A DNA stretch of 64,000 bases from an uncultured Dehalococcoidia bacterium (GTDB taxonomy: Bacteria > Chloroflexota > Dehalococcoidia > Lucifugimonadales > UBA3495), in the NCBI GenBank assembly GCA_951813535.1, contig OX638345.1, positions 3,650,608 to 3,714,607 of the forward strand, read 5' to 3'. A program made the position numbers and the translations under genes. Shown here piece after piece: positions 15,277-23,834 of this stretch (the stretch's first letter is position 1; each line of letters begins with the position of its first letter). The notes beneath the pieces are model-generated. The model worked only from the letters and a program-made list of their open reading frames with translations, ran no database searches and was not told the origin of the DNA.

Positions 15277-17691
15277 ATGCACAATGCACGCAGATTGCGA
15301 CGGTTCGCTGCTGCTTCCCTGCCTTGGCGAGCGATATTCGCCGCGGGCGCCGTCGCCCTGCTGATGACGGTGGTTGCCGCTTGCGGAGGCGGCGAGCCGG
15401 AAACGCCCGCTCCTGCCGCAGCGCCGGCCGCGGGCGAACAACCCACCGCCGCCGCTCCGGCCGCTGCTACGCAGGAAGCGATCACTCTGCAGGTGGTGTG
15501 CATCAACCGCACCCTTCGCCCTTGCGAGCTGATCCGCGATGTCTACGCTCCCAAGGTCAGTGAGCGCACCAACGGCGAGGTTACGATCGAAATTTCGTCG
15601 TACCCCGAGCTCGGTCTCGCCGGCCCCGATACCATCCGCCTGGTCAACGACCAGACGCTGGAGTTTGCCGAGATCTACTCCGGTTACGTGGGCGGTGACC
15701 TTCCTATAATTGACGTAGGCAACCTCTGGGGCCTCTCCCCCAGCAACGATGCCCACCTGGCCCTCACCGACGCCATCGAGGATGACATGATCCGCATCCT
15801 CCGGGACTCCACCGGTGGCGAGCCCATCTTCCGGGCCTACTATCCCAACCAGTACGTCTTCAGCCGCGAACCTCTGCCCGACCTGGGGTCGTACAAGGAC
15901 AAGAACATCCGCCAGCACAGCACCATCCTCGGTGACCTGCTGGCCGGTCTCGACGCCGAGGGTCAGTTCGTGGCCTTCGCCGACGTCTACACGGCCCTGG
16001 AACGCGGCGTGCTGGACGCCGGTATCACCGGCGGCACCCCCGGCTACGGCCAGCGCTGGTACGAGGTTACCGACTACCTCTACGGGCCGATAGTCGGCTC
16101 CATCGGCGTGACCTACGTCACCGTCAACAGCGAGAAATGGGGGGCCCTCAGCGCCGAAAATCAGGCCGTCCTCAAGGAAGTCGGCAAGGAGTACGAAGCC
16201 GAGAACCTCCGCCTGCTCAAGGCGGACTGGGACCCGGCCGGCATCAGCCTCAACGTCGAAGAGGGGATGGAATATTCCGACTTCCCCGACGACGTCAAGG
16301 CCAGGATGCGCGACACCGCCCTGAACGCCATTATTCCCAACTGGGTTGAGCGCGCCGGCGGCCCCAGCTCCGAGGGCGTCAAGATCTTCAACGAAAAGGT
16401 CGGCCCCATCGTCGGCGTGGTCATCAACCCTGATGGCACCGCCAGCGAGACCGAGGCCATGATGATGATGGACAAGGCCGATTGCGGCGATGATCGCGGC
16501 GTCGGCGAAGTCTGCATCAGCATCGTGGACTCGCCCTCCGGCGGCAAGGAAGCCATGGCCTCCACCCAGTGCGACGGCGAGACTGCCGCCAGCGTGCCGG
16601 ACACCCACGGCGGCGGCAGCCCCTCCGGCAAGTCCTGCGGCGTGGAGAGCGGCATCAACTTCGACCTCACCCCGCTGACCTCTTCCGGCGAAAGCTTCGA
16701 GTTCCAGATGGCCTGCATCAACCGCACCCTGGTGGACTGCGGCCTCGCCATCGGCAACTACTCCGAAACCGAGGACATCGGCTTCGTGGAACGCGTCAAG
16801 CGTCGCACCAACGGGCAGGTCGTTTTCGAAATCTCATCCTTCCCCGAACTGGGCATCGCCGGCCCCGACTCGCTGCGCCTCATCGAGGACGGCACGCTGG
16901 ACTCCGCCCAGATCTACTCCGGCTACGTCGGCGGCGACTTCCCCATCATGGACATGAGCAACCTCTGGGGCCTCTTCGCCACTCAGCAGGACCAGTTGGA
17001 CGTCATTGACGCCATCCAGCCCAAGATGGCCGAGGTCACCGCCGAGAACGGCGGCATCCAGATCGCCTACATGATGACGGCCCACAACTACATCTTCGCC
17101 AAGCCCCAGGTCGACGGGCTCGAAGACCTGCAGGGTCTCAAGGTACGCAGCCACAGCACCGTGCTCAGCGACCTGCTGTCCGGCATGGGCGCGGACCCGC
17201 AGTTCATCGCCTTCGCCGACGTCTATACGGCCCTCGAACGCGGCGTCATCGACGGCGCGATCTCCTGCGGCTCCTGTGGACACGGCCTGCGCTGGTATGA
17301 GGTGTCCGACTATCTCGTCGGCCCCATCGTTTCCGTGGGTCACAGCTGGTTCGCCGTCAACGCCGAACGCTGGAACAAGATGCCCAGGGACCTGCAGAAC
17401 ATCGTTCTGGAGGAAGGCGCCCGCCACGCTTACCTGAACCGCCAGCTCCTCTTCGAGCACTTCGCTCCCAACGCCATCGCGCAGAACGTGGAGCAGGGCA
17501 TGCTGGAAGTCCCGTTCACCCCTGAGATGCAAAACGCCCAGCGACAGTCTGCCATCGAGAACGTCGTTCCCGGTTGGGTCGAGCGCGTCGGTGGTCCCAC
17601 TTCCGAAGCGGCGATTATCTTCAACGACGTGGTGGCCCCCATCGTCAAGGTGAAGATCAACCCAGACGGTACGGCGTCGGCCACTGAATAG
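15277..17691 (+). CDS. TRAP transporter substrate-binding lipoprotein with two fused DctP-like domains
   Basis: 804 residues, more than twice a normal DctP (about 330-360). Signal peptide and lipobox end at VVAAC with lipid Cys near residue 36, then a Pro/Ala linker. Domain 1 spans about 70-395, domain 2 about 469-800. Each has the same landmarks: CINR....C at the start, GLAGPDTIRL / GIAGPDSLRL, IYSGYVGGD.PI, the carboxylate-binding Arg strand (IRQHSTILGDLL in domain 1, VRSHSTVLSDLL in domain 2), FVAFADVYTALERGV.D, and the closing NPDGTAS. The linker between domains has four Cys. The protein would sit outside the cytoplasmic membrane feeding the DctQ/DctM pair. Tandem duplication and fusion is the simplest origin. 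Substrate unknown. Confidence 0.9.
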   Translation: MHNARRLRRFAAASLPWRAIFAAGAVALLMTVVAACGGGEPETPAPAAAPAAGEQPTAAAPAAATQEAITLQVVCINRTLRPCELIRDVYAPKVSERTNGEVTIEISSYPELGLAGPDTIRLVNDQTLEFAEIYSGYVGGDLPIIDVGNLWGLSPSNDAHLALTDAIEDDMIRILRDSTGGEPIFRAYYPNQYVFSREPLPDLGSYKDKNIRQHSTILGDLLAGLDAEGQFVAFADVYTALERGVLDAGITGGTPGYGQRWYEVTDYLYGPIVGSIGVTYVTVNSEKWGALSAENQAVLKEVGKEYEAENLRLLKADWDPAGISLNVEEGMEYSDFPDDVKARMRDTALNAIIPNWVERAGGPSSEGVKIFNEKVGPIVGVVINPDGTASETEAMMMMDKADCGDDRGVGEVCISIVDSPSGGKEAMASTQCDGETAASVPDTHGGGSPSGKSCGVESGINFDLTPLTSSGESFEFQMACINRTLVDCGLAIGNYSETEDIGFVERVKRRTNGQVVFEISSFPELGIAGPDSLRLIEDGTLDSAQIYSGYVGGDFPIMDMSNLWGLFATQQDQLDVIDAIQPKMAEVTAENGGIQIAYMMTAHNYIFAKPQVDGLEDLQGLKVRSHSTVLSDLLSGMGADPQFIAFADVYTALERGVIDGAISCGSCGHGLRWYEVSDYLVGPIVSVGHSWFAVNAERWNKMPRDLQNIVLEEGARHAYLNRQLLFEHFAPNAIAQNVEQGMLEVPFTPEMQNAQRQSAIENVVPGWVERVGGPTSEAAIIFNDVVAPIVKVKINPDGTASATE

Positions 17692-17717
17692 CGCAGCGTA
17701 GGCGACTTTCGGAATAT

Positions 17718-17745
17718 GCGGGGGCGGTTCACGAACCGCCCCCGC
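17718..17745 (+). terminator. Hairpin terminator after the first TRAP binding-protein gene
   Basis: GCGGGGGCGGTTC pairs with GAACCGCCCCCGC (13 bp, two-base turn) 27 bases beyond the stop, followed by TGCATTTA. Strong stem, weak T tract. Confidence 0.7.
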
Positions 17746-17824
17746 TGCATTTAGTACGATGCATGGTTGCGCTTTTGCGTTATTCGTTAATGGATTCCCC
17801 TACCTAGGTGCTAATTTGTTTCGA

Positions 17825-17853
17825 TTGACAGCCCTATATGCTTGCTTTAAACT
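17825..17853 (+). promoter_or_regulatory. Sigma-70 promoter of the second TRAP binding-protein gene
   Basis: TTGACA (17825-17830), 17-base spacer, TAAACT (17848-17853). The gene starts 81 bases after the -10. The same TAAACT -10 is used before recA. Confidence 0.75.
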
Positions 17854-17933
17854 CTGACGCCGGTCGCTAAACCCCGAAAAGTGCACGAAAACGCACTCAT
17901 CAGCAGTTGGCAATGCAATCAACTGGAGGGCAT

Positions 17934-20204
17934 ATGTATCCCCGAATCAACGGTGTATTCTCCAGAGTTGGAATGGGCAAATATTTGATGGCTGCCATGC
18001 TCGGCGTGCTCATCGGCGCCCTTGCCGCCTGCGGTGGCGGCGGCGGTGATGCGCCAGCCGGTTCGGGCGATAGCGGCGGCGGGGCCGCGGCTCCGGAATC
18101 CACCGCCATGGTCGCCGCGACGGTCGCCACCGGCGGCGGCGAAACCCAACTGCAATCCCAGGGCCAGAGCTTCGAGTTCCAGCTGGTCTGCATCAACCGC
18201 AGCGTGGCAGCGTGCGAATTGGTCAACAGCTTCTTCGTTCCTGAAGTGGCCAAGCGCACCGACGGCCAGTTGCAGTTCGTCATTTCCTCCTTCCCCGAGT
18301 TGGGCATCGCCGGCGGCGATACCCTCCGCCTGGTCGAGGACAACACTCTGGAGGTGGCCGAAATCTACAGCGGCTACGTCGGTGGCGATCTGCCACTGTT
18401 GGACATCGGCAACCTGTGGGGCCTCTCCCCCAGCGAGGAGGCCCATCTGGAGCTGTCCGACGCCATCCACGAGGACCTGATCCAGGTGCTCAAGGAGACC
18501 ACCGGCGGACAGCCCATCATGCGCCAGTACTATCCCAACCAGTTCATCTTCAGTCGGGACGAGCTGGACGCGCTGGAACAGTTCGACGGCAAGCAGATCC
18601 GCCAGCACAGCACCATCCTGGGTGACCTGCTGGCCGGCCTCGGCGCCGAGGGTCAGTTCGTGGCTTTCGCCGACGTGTACACCGCCCTGGAGCGCGGCGT
18701 GCTGGACGGCGGGGTGACCGGCGGCGAGCCGGGGCACAGCCAGCGCTGGTACGAGGTGACCGACTACCTGTATGGCCCCATCGTCGGCTCGGTAGCGGTG
18801 GCGTACTACACCATGAGCAGCGATTCCTGGAACAAGCTGCCTCCGGACCTTCAGCAGATTACCCTGGAAGTCGGAAGCGAGTACGAAGAACTGGCGCGGA
18901 AGACCCTCATCGAAGATTGGAACCCCTTCAGCGTCTCCGCCAACGTTGACGCCGGCATGATTCACCGGCCCTTCAGCGACGAGGTTCAGTCCAAGATGCG
19001 CGAGGTGGCCCTGGAGGTCATTCTGCCCAACTGGGTGGAGCGCACCGGCGGCCCCAATAGCGACGCCGTTCAGCTCTTCAACGAGAAGGTCGCCCCCATC
19101 ATCGGCGTGGCGGTCAACCCGGACGGCACCGCCAAGGAACTCGACGGGGCCATGATGCCTGCTGCCGCCTCCAGCGATGCCACCATGGCCTCTCAAACCC
19201 AGTTGGTAACTCAGGGCGAGAGCTTCGAGTTCCAAATGACCTGCATCAACCGCACCGTTGCCCCGTGCGAGCTCCTGACCAACTTCTTCATACCTGAAGT
19301 TGCCGAGCGCACCAACGGTCAGGTCCAATTGGAGGTCTCCTCATATCCTGAGCTGGGTATCGCCGGCCCGGACACTCTCCGACTGGTGGGCGACAACACC
19401 CTGGAACTTTCCATAATCTACAGTGGATACGTGGGCGGCGACCTGCCGATCCTCGATATCGGCAACCTGTGGGGCCTCTCCCCCAGTGAGGAGGCCCACC
19501 TCGCCCTCGCCGACGCCATCGACGAGGACTTGATCGCCGTGCTGCAGGACACCACCGGCGGCCAGCCCATCCTGCGGCAGTACTACCCCAACCAGTTCCT
19601 CTTCAGCCGCGATACCCTGCGCACTGTCGCCGACTTCGAGGGTAAGAAGATCCGGCAGCACAGCACCGTGCTGGGCGATCTGCTGGCGGGACTGGGCGCG
19701 GAGGGCCAGTTCGTGGCCTTCGCCGACGTGTACACCTCGCTGGAGCGGGGGGTCATGGACGCCGGCGTTACCGCGGGCGAAGCCGGATACAGCCAGCGCT
19801 GGTACGAGGTTACCGACTACTTGACCGGTCCCATCGTAGGCTCGGTGGCTGTCGCCTACTTGGTGATGAGCGGTGACCGCTGGGATACCCTTCCGCCCGA
19901 CATTCAGCAGATCATGCTCGAAGTGGGCAAGGAATACGACGATCTGGCTCGCAAGACCCTGATCGAGGAATGGAACCCCTTCAGCATCAGTGCCAACGTT
20001 GAAGTCGGCATGATCCACGAGCCATTCTCCGACGAGGTACAAGCGCGTATGCGGGAGATTGCCCTCGACGTCATCCTGCCCAACTGGGTGGAGCGCACTG
20101 GCGGCCCGGACAGCGACGCGGTGAAACTCTACAACGAGAAGGTCGCCTCCATCCTCGGCGTAATTATCAACCCTGATGGCTCCGCCAGCGAGACCGCGCC
20201 ATGA
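17934..20204 (+). CDS. Second TRAP substrate-binding lipoprotein with two fused DctP-like domains
   Basis: 756 residues from the ATG at 17934, which follows GGAGGG; a TTG nine codons upstream is less likely. Lipobox LIGALAAC with the lipid Cys near residue 34, then a Gly/Ala/Ser linker. Domain 1 covers about 75-405 and domain 2 about 427-750, with nearly the same sequence: both have CINR....CEL, LDIGNLWGLSPSEEAHL, QYYPNQF.FSRD, the Arg strand IRQHST.LGDLLAGLGAEGQ, QRWYEVTDYL.GPIVGSVAVAY and LPNWVERTGGP. The two halves are closer to each other than those of the preceding paralogue, so duplication here may be later or homogenised. The two Cys at each domain start could form a disulfide. Feeds the DctQM permease downstream. 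Confidence 0.9.
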   Translation: MYPRINGVFSRVGMGKYLMAAMLGVLIGALAACGGGGGDAPAGSGDSGGGAAAPESTAMVAATVATGGGETQLQSQGQSFEFQLVCINRSVAACELVNSFFVPEVAKRTDGQLQFVISSFPELGIAGGDTLRLVEDNTLEVAEIYSGYVGGDLPLLDIGNLWGLSPSEEAHLELSDAIHEDLIQVLKETTGGQPIMRQYYPNQFIFSRDELDALEQFDGKQIRQHSTILGDLLAGLGAEGQFVAFADVYTALERGVLDGGVTGGEPGHSQRWYEVTDYLYGPIVGSVAVAYYTMSSDSWNKLPPDLQQITLEVGSEYEELARKTLIEDWNPFSVSANVDAGMIHRPFSDEVQSKMREVALEVILPNWVERTGGPNSDAVQLFNEKVAPIIGVAVNPDGTAKELDGAMMPAAASSDATMASQTQLVTQGESFEFQMTCINRTVAPCELLTNFFIPEVAERTNGQVQLEVSSYPELGIAGPDTLRLVGDNTLELSIIYSGYVGGDLPILDIGNLWGLSPSEEAHLALADAIDEDLIAVLQDTTGGQPILRQYYPNQFLFSRDTLRTVADFEGKKIRQHSTVLGDLLAGLGAEGQFVAFADVYTSLERGVMDAGVTAGEAGYSQRWYEVTDYLTGPIVGSVAVAYLVMSGDRWDTLPPDIQQIMLEVGKEYDDLARKTLIEEWNPFSISANVEVGMIHEPFSDEVQARMREIALDVILPNWVERTGGPDSDAVKLYNEKVASILGVIINPDGSASETAP

Positions 20205-20305
20205 TGTTTGGGGAACCTGGCACGGAGCAGGCTAAATGGTCGGCCCCCATCGTCACCGTCGGCGTCCGCGTGGGCGCTGACGGCCAGGCCGAGGACATCA
20301 ACTAG
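20201..20305 (+). pseudogene. C-terminal remnant of another TRAP binding protein
   Basis: A 34-codon frame starts with ATGA overlapping the previous stop and ends at 20305. Its second half reads APIVTVGVRVGADGQAEDIN, the same pattern as the last strand of the two binding proteins (VAPIVKVKINPDGTAS, IGVAVNPDGTAK). The first 13 codons resemble nothing. It is best read as the leftover tail of a third domain or gene lost by recombination between repeats, not a functional protein. Confidence 0.6.
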
Positions 20306-20386
20306 CGCGCAGCCCCATTTCAGGGCCTCCCGTCTCCAGGCCGGCCTGATAAAAAACCCACCGGATTGCGGCGAATATCGTACCGG

Positions 20387-20415
20387 TTGACTTTTATCAG
20401 ACCGGCCAATATAGT
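20387..20415 (+). promoter_or_regulatory. Sigma-70 promoter of the TRAP permease genes
   Basis: TTGACT (20387-20392), 17-base spacer, TATAGT (20410-20415), 117 bases before the DctQ start. It lets permease and binding proteins be transcribed separately. Confidence 0.75.
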
Positions 20416-20531
20416 CCCAACTTGCGTGTCACATCCGGGGTTTTTCGCCCCTTTTCTACACTGTATCTCCAGCATTAGACGATTAGCCGGCGCACCTTTG
20501 ACACTTGTGCCCAGCTTATCGGAGGCGCCAG

Positions 20532-21203
20532 TTGACTACACCATCCGCGGCACCCCCCACGCCGGTTTTCCTGACCCGATTTATCTACAAGATCGACGGT
20601 GCCCTGGACTGGGTTTACCGCATCTTTGGGTATGTCTGCGGGTCTCTCCTGCTGCTCCTGGGCATCTACATCACCTACCAGGTTATTGTCCGCAAGATCG
20701 GCGGTCCGGTGCTGGGCAACCAGGAGCTGGTCGGCGGGTACATCCTCGCTTTTGCCGGCACCTGGGCGTTTTCCTACTCCCTGCGCACCGGCTCTCACGT
20801 CCGCATTGACGTTCTGCTGCCGCTCTTCGCGCGCATCCATCCCTACCTGCGCTCGGCGGCGGACTGGCTGGCCCTCGGGTCCGTAGGCTTTTTCGGCCTG
20901 ATAACCGCTATCAAATCCTGGGAAGAAGTCGCCGAGTCCAAGTGCATCCGCACCAACTCCGAAGGCATGTGCGAGCCGGCCCTGGCCAACACCTATCTCA
21001 TCGGAAACTTCTTGCCCGAGCTCTGGATGTTCCAGATGATCGTCGCCATCGGCTTCACCATGCTTGCCTTCACTTCGTTCCAGTGGATGCTGAGCATGAT
21101 TCTGCGTGGTCTGCTCGAGATCTGGCACAAGAGATCAGGCGGCGACGTGGCCGAGCTTGCTCCCGGAGCCGACGTCATGCAGGAAGCCGCTTCCGGAGTG
21201 TAG
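20532..21203 (+). CDS. TRAP transporter small permease subunit (DctQ type)
   Basis: 223 residues. The best start is TTG at 20532, six bases after GGAGG; the open frame nine codons longer has no ribosome site. Four hydrophobic segments fit the DctQ four-helix fold: near residues 28-48 (IFGYVCGSLLLLLGIYITY), 64-82, 105-125 and 168-195. The family line ...GNQELVGGYILAFAGTWAFSYSLRTGSHVRIDVL is present around 60-95. A loop of about 30 residues with two Cys (SKCIRTNSEGMCEP) is inserted before the last helix. It pairs with the large subunit 84 bases downstream. Sodium-driven uptake of a carboxylate is the family role. Confidence 0.85.
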   Translation: MTTPSAAPPTPVFLTRFIYKIDGALDWVYRIFGYVCGSLLLLLGIYITYQVIVRKIGGPVLGNQELVGGYILAFAGTWAFSYSLRTGSHVRIDVLLPLFARIHPYLRSAADWLALGSVGFFGLITAIKSWEEVAESKCIRTNSEGMCEPALANTYLIGNFLPELWMFQMIVAIGFTMLAFTSFQWMLSMILRGLLEIWHKRSGGDVAELAPGADVMQEAASGV

Positions 21204-21286
21204 CCGTTCAGTCCGTTCCAACTGACTTTCCCTACCCACGGCGGCCACCGGTCCGGTGGCTCCCGCCACACATAGGAATCTGAGAT

Positions 21287-22969
21287 ATGGCAATCATCGC
21301 CGCTTTCAGCATGATGGGAGTTTTCTTCCTGATCGGCCTCTACGTCGCCGGCGCCCTCGGTGTGCTGTCCCTGGTGATGATGCAGGCGTTCTCTGATGCC
21401 CCGCTGTGGAACATCCTCGGCAACAAGGCATGGGAGAGCAACACCAACTTCATCCTGGTTGCGGTTCCCCTCTTCCTGCTCATGGGCGAGCTCATGCTCC
21501 GCTCCGGCATGGGCGAGCGCATGTATGGCGCCCTTTCCCGGTGGCTGGTGTTCCTGCCCGGCGGCCTGCTCCACACCAATATCGCCTCCTGCGCAGTCTT
21601 TGCGGCCTGCTCCGGCTCCAGCGTCGCCACCTCCGCCACCATCAGCCGCGTCTCCCTGCCGTCCTTCCGCCAACGCGGGTATAGCGAGCGCCTCGTCATT
21701 GGATCCCTGGCCGCCGGCGGTACCCTGGGCATCCTCATCCCGCCCAGTATCGGTCTGATCATCTTCGGCGTGCTGGTCGAGGAATCCATCGGCCGCCTCT
21801 ACATGGGAGGTTTCCTGCCCGGCTTCCTGCTCGCGTTCACCATGATGCTCATGATGATCGTAACGTCGGTCATCCTGCCTCGCACCGCGCCGATGGACGA
21901 GGAGGTACGCCGCCTTTATCGCGCCTGGTTCCACGGCATAGCGGTTCGACGTTACTCCGAAGAGCAGATGAGCGTAATGCGCCAGGAGCAGGCTACCGAG
22001 GCTGGCCTCACCGATCCTGAAGAACGCGCCGCCTACCGACGCGGCCGCTCCACCCTTTCGTATCCCGAGGCTATCGCCGAATGGCTGCGGATGATCAAGG
22101 AAGCGACCGTGGGCCTGCTGGCCATCATCCCGGTTTTGATCATCATCATCGTGGTGCTGGGGTCCATCTACACCGGCTGGGCTACGCCCACCGAGGCCGC
22201 CGCGCTGGGCGTGTTCGGCGCGCTGGTTGTGGCCATCGCCAACGAGTTGTTCAAGCGTTCCCAAGGCGTCTATACGGACTGGAACCAATCCATGCGCGGC
22301 ATCAAGGTTATGCTCCTGGATGCCATCATCTCCACCGTACGCACCTCGTCGATGATCATGCTCATCGTCATGGCGGCGTTCACCCTGAGCTTCGCATTCG
22401 CCCGCCTCGGCATCTCCCAGGACATCTCCGAGTGGATCACCGGCCAGAACCTCAACGCTCTCCAGTTCGTGATCATCCTGGTGTTCTTCTACCTGCTGTT
22501 GGGCACCTTCATGGAAAGCTTCGCCATGCTGGTGACCACCATCCCCATCCTCGCACCCTCCCTGGAAGCCGTGGGCGTTGACCTGGTGTGGTTCGGCATC
22601 ATCATGGTGATCCTCGTCGAGGCCGCACTCATCAGCCCGCCCGAGGGCATCAACCTCTACATCCTCCACGGCGTGAGACAGGACGTCGACGCGCAGATGG
22701 CGGAACAGACCGCGGCGGCACAGGAGGCGTTACGAGAAAGTACGATCACCGACGTGTATATCGGGGTCTTACCATTCATGGGCTGCATGGCTTTGGTGAT
22801 AGCACTTTTGTTCGCGTTCCCCGACATCGCCCTGTGGGCCCCGTGCATCATCTACGACGATCCCAGCAGGGATTTCCTGCAATCGGTCAACATCGAACGC
22901 GATGCCGCCGGCTTCTGGGAGCAAATCCGATACTGCTCGTCGGAGTTCCGACCCCGGGCGTACCAGTAG
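21287..22969 (+). CDS. TRAP transporter large permease subunit (DctM type)
   Basis: 560 residues; typical DctM is about 430. Hydrophobic throughout, with the family signatures GSSVATSATIS (near 105), GTLGILIPPSIGLIIFGVL (near 145) and the C-terminal GTFMESFAMLVTTIPILAP (near 405). Two additions explain the length: a charged cytoplasmic segment of about 70 residues (MDEEVRRLYRAWFHGIAVRR ... near 197-265) and a C-terminal extension of about 60 residues after the last helix. It is the ion-coupled transport channel. The upstream AGGA is rather far from ATG at 21287. Works with the DctQ-type protein and the double binding proteins. Confidence 0.9.
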   Translation: MAIIAAFSMMGVFFLIGLYVAGALGVLSLVMMQAFSDAPLWNILGNKAWESNTNFILVAVPLFLLMGELMLRSGMGERMYGALSRWLVFLPGGLLHTNIASCAVFAACSGSSVATSATISRVSLPSFRQRGYSERLVIGSLAAGGTLGILIPPSIGLIIFGVLVEESIGRLYMGGFLPGFLLAFTMMLMMIVTSVILPRTAPMDEEVRRLYRAWFHGIAVRRYSEEQMSVMRQEQATEAGLTDPEERAAYRRGRSTLSYPEAIAEWLRMIKEATVGLLAIIPVLIIIIVVLGSIYTGWATPTEAAALGVFGALVVAIANELFKRSQGVYTDWNQSMRGIKVMLLDAIISTVRTSSMIMLIVMAAFTLSFAFARLGISQDISEWITGQNLNALQFVIILVFFYLLLGTFMESFAMLVTTIPILAPSLEAVGVDLVWFGIIMVILVEAALISPPEGINLYILHGVRQDVDAQMAEQTAAAQEALRESTITDVYIGVLPFMGCMALVIALLFAFPDIALWAPCIIYDDPSRDFLQSVNIERDAAGFWEQIRYCSSEFRPRAYQ

Positions 22970-23106
22970 AACGAGCGTCGGCCCTCCTGCCGTATAATGC
23001 TTGGGAGCGCTTCTGCCGCCGTTGGGAGGCAGGGGCGCTGCTTCATCACGGGGAGTTCGTGTATTCCGGTTTCCCGCTGGAACAGGTTGGTTAACGAGGA
23101 ACGGCT

Positions 23107-23559
23107 ATGAAATACCGGGTTCTGCTGCACAAATCGGAAGAAGGCTACTTCGCGGTTTCCCCCAACTTCCCAACCTGCAACTCACAGGGTTCTACGGCTG
23201 AGGACGCATTGGAAAACGTCCGCTACGCGCTGCAGGATCATCTCACCGTGCGCGAGGACTTGCGCTGGGGAGACGTCCTCGGGAGCGACAACATCAAAGC
23301 GGTGGACATCGAGGTGGACCCGGTACGGGAAACGATGATGCGCTACCACATCCGGATGATCAAGGATAGCGAGGGCTACTCCGTTTCCTGCCCCATGTTG
23401 CCCGGCTGCTTCTCCCAGGGTGAGACTTTTGAGGAGGCACTGGCAAACATCCAAATCGCAATCCGGTAATGGCTCATTTCCATCCAGGAAATACTGTTGC
23501 TGGGAGAACCGGATGTCGAGATTATCGAGGTTGGCGAAGGGGAGGAGGCGGATCTCTAA
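23107..23559 (+). pseudogene. Duplicated HicB-like antitoxin with an in-frame stop
   Basis: The ATG at 23107 follows AGGA. Residues 1-48 (MKYRVLLHKSEEGYFAVSP ... QGSTAEDALENVRYAL) and 78-121 (MRYHIRMIKDSEGYSVSCP ... QGETFEEALANIQIAIR) are two HicB-type partial RNase-H folds. A TAA at 23467-23469 stops the second copy where family members continue with Glu (IREW.). Past the stop the same frame goes on for 29 codons with the expected tail (ISIQEILLLGEPDVEIIEV) to TAA at 23557, so a GAA-to-TAA change is likely. A truncated 120-residue protein may still be made. HicA follows directly in the same frame. Confidence 0.65.
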
Positions 23560-23775
23560 ATCACGCCCAGAGTTCCCGGTGTCAGTTGCAGTCGGGCAGT
23601 TAGAGCGTTGGAAAAGGCCGGTTTCAGGGTGGATCGGGAGACGAAGCACACTATAATGAAGAACAATGGGCTCACAGTATCCGTCCCCCGGCATAATCCG
23701 ATAAAACCGTTAACCATGGACGGTATCATTGTGCAGGCCGGCCTCACTGTTGAAGAATTCCGCGAACTGCTGTGA
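23560..23775 (+). pseudogene. HicA-like toxin reading frame without a start codon
   Basis: Directly after the HicB-tail stop, 71 codons read as HicA/YcfA: TPRVPGVSCSRAVRALEKAG, FRVDRETKHTIMKNNGLTVS, then IVQAGLTVEEFRELL and TGA. The catalytic-type His is kept (TKH), though the usual GSH is altered. The first codons are ATC ACG CCC where ATG would be expected, and no ATG, GTG or TTG lies near the N-terminus; the first candidates are TTG at codon 17 and an ATG inside the fold. With the broken HicB next to it this looks like a dead HicBA module. Not detectable by a length-filtered ORF search. Confidence 0.6.
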
Positions 23776-23834
23776 TCCACGCAACCACGTTTCCCATTGA
23801 CCGCATCCGCCAGCCGCATTAGCATACTCACCCT

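Noticed and set aside
17919-19328. 469-codon minus-strand frame over the second TRAP binding protein
   Set aside because: Shadow; similar shadows occur over every domain of the array, as expected from codon bias.
20993-22669. 558-codon minus-strand frame over the DctM-type gene
   Set aside because: His/Asp/Gly-rich mirror of hydrophobic codons, no function.
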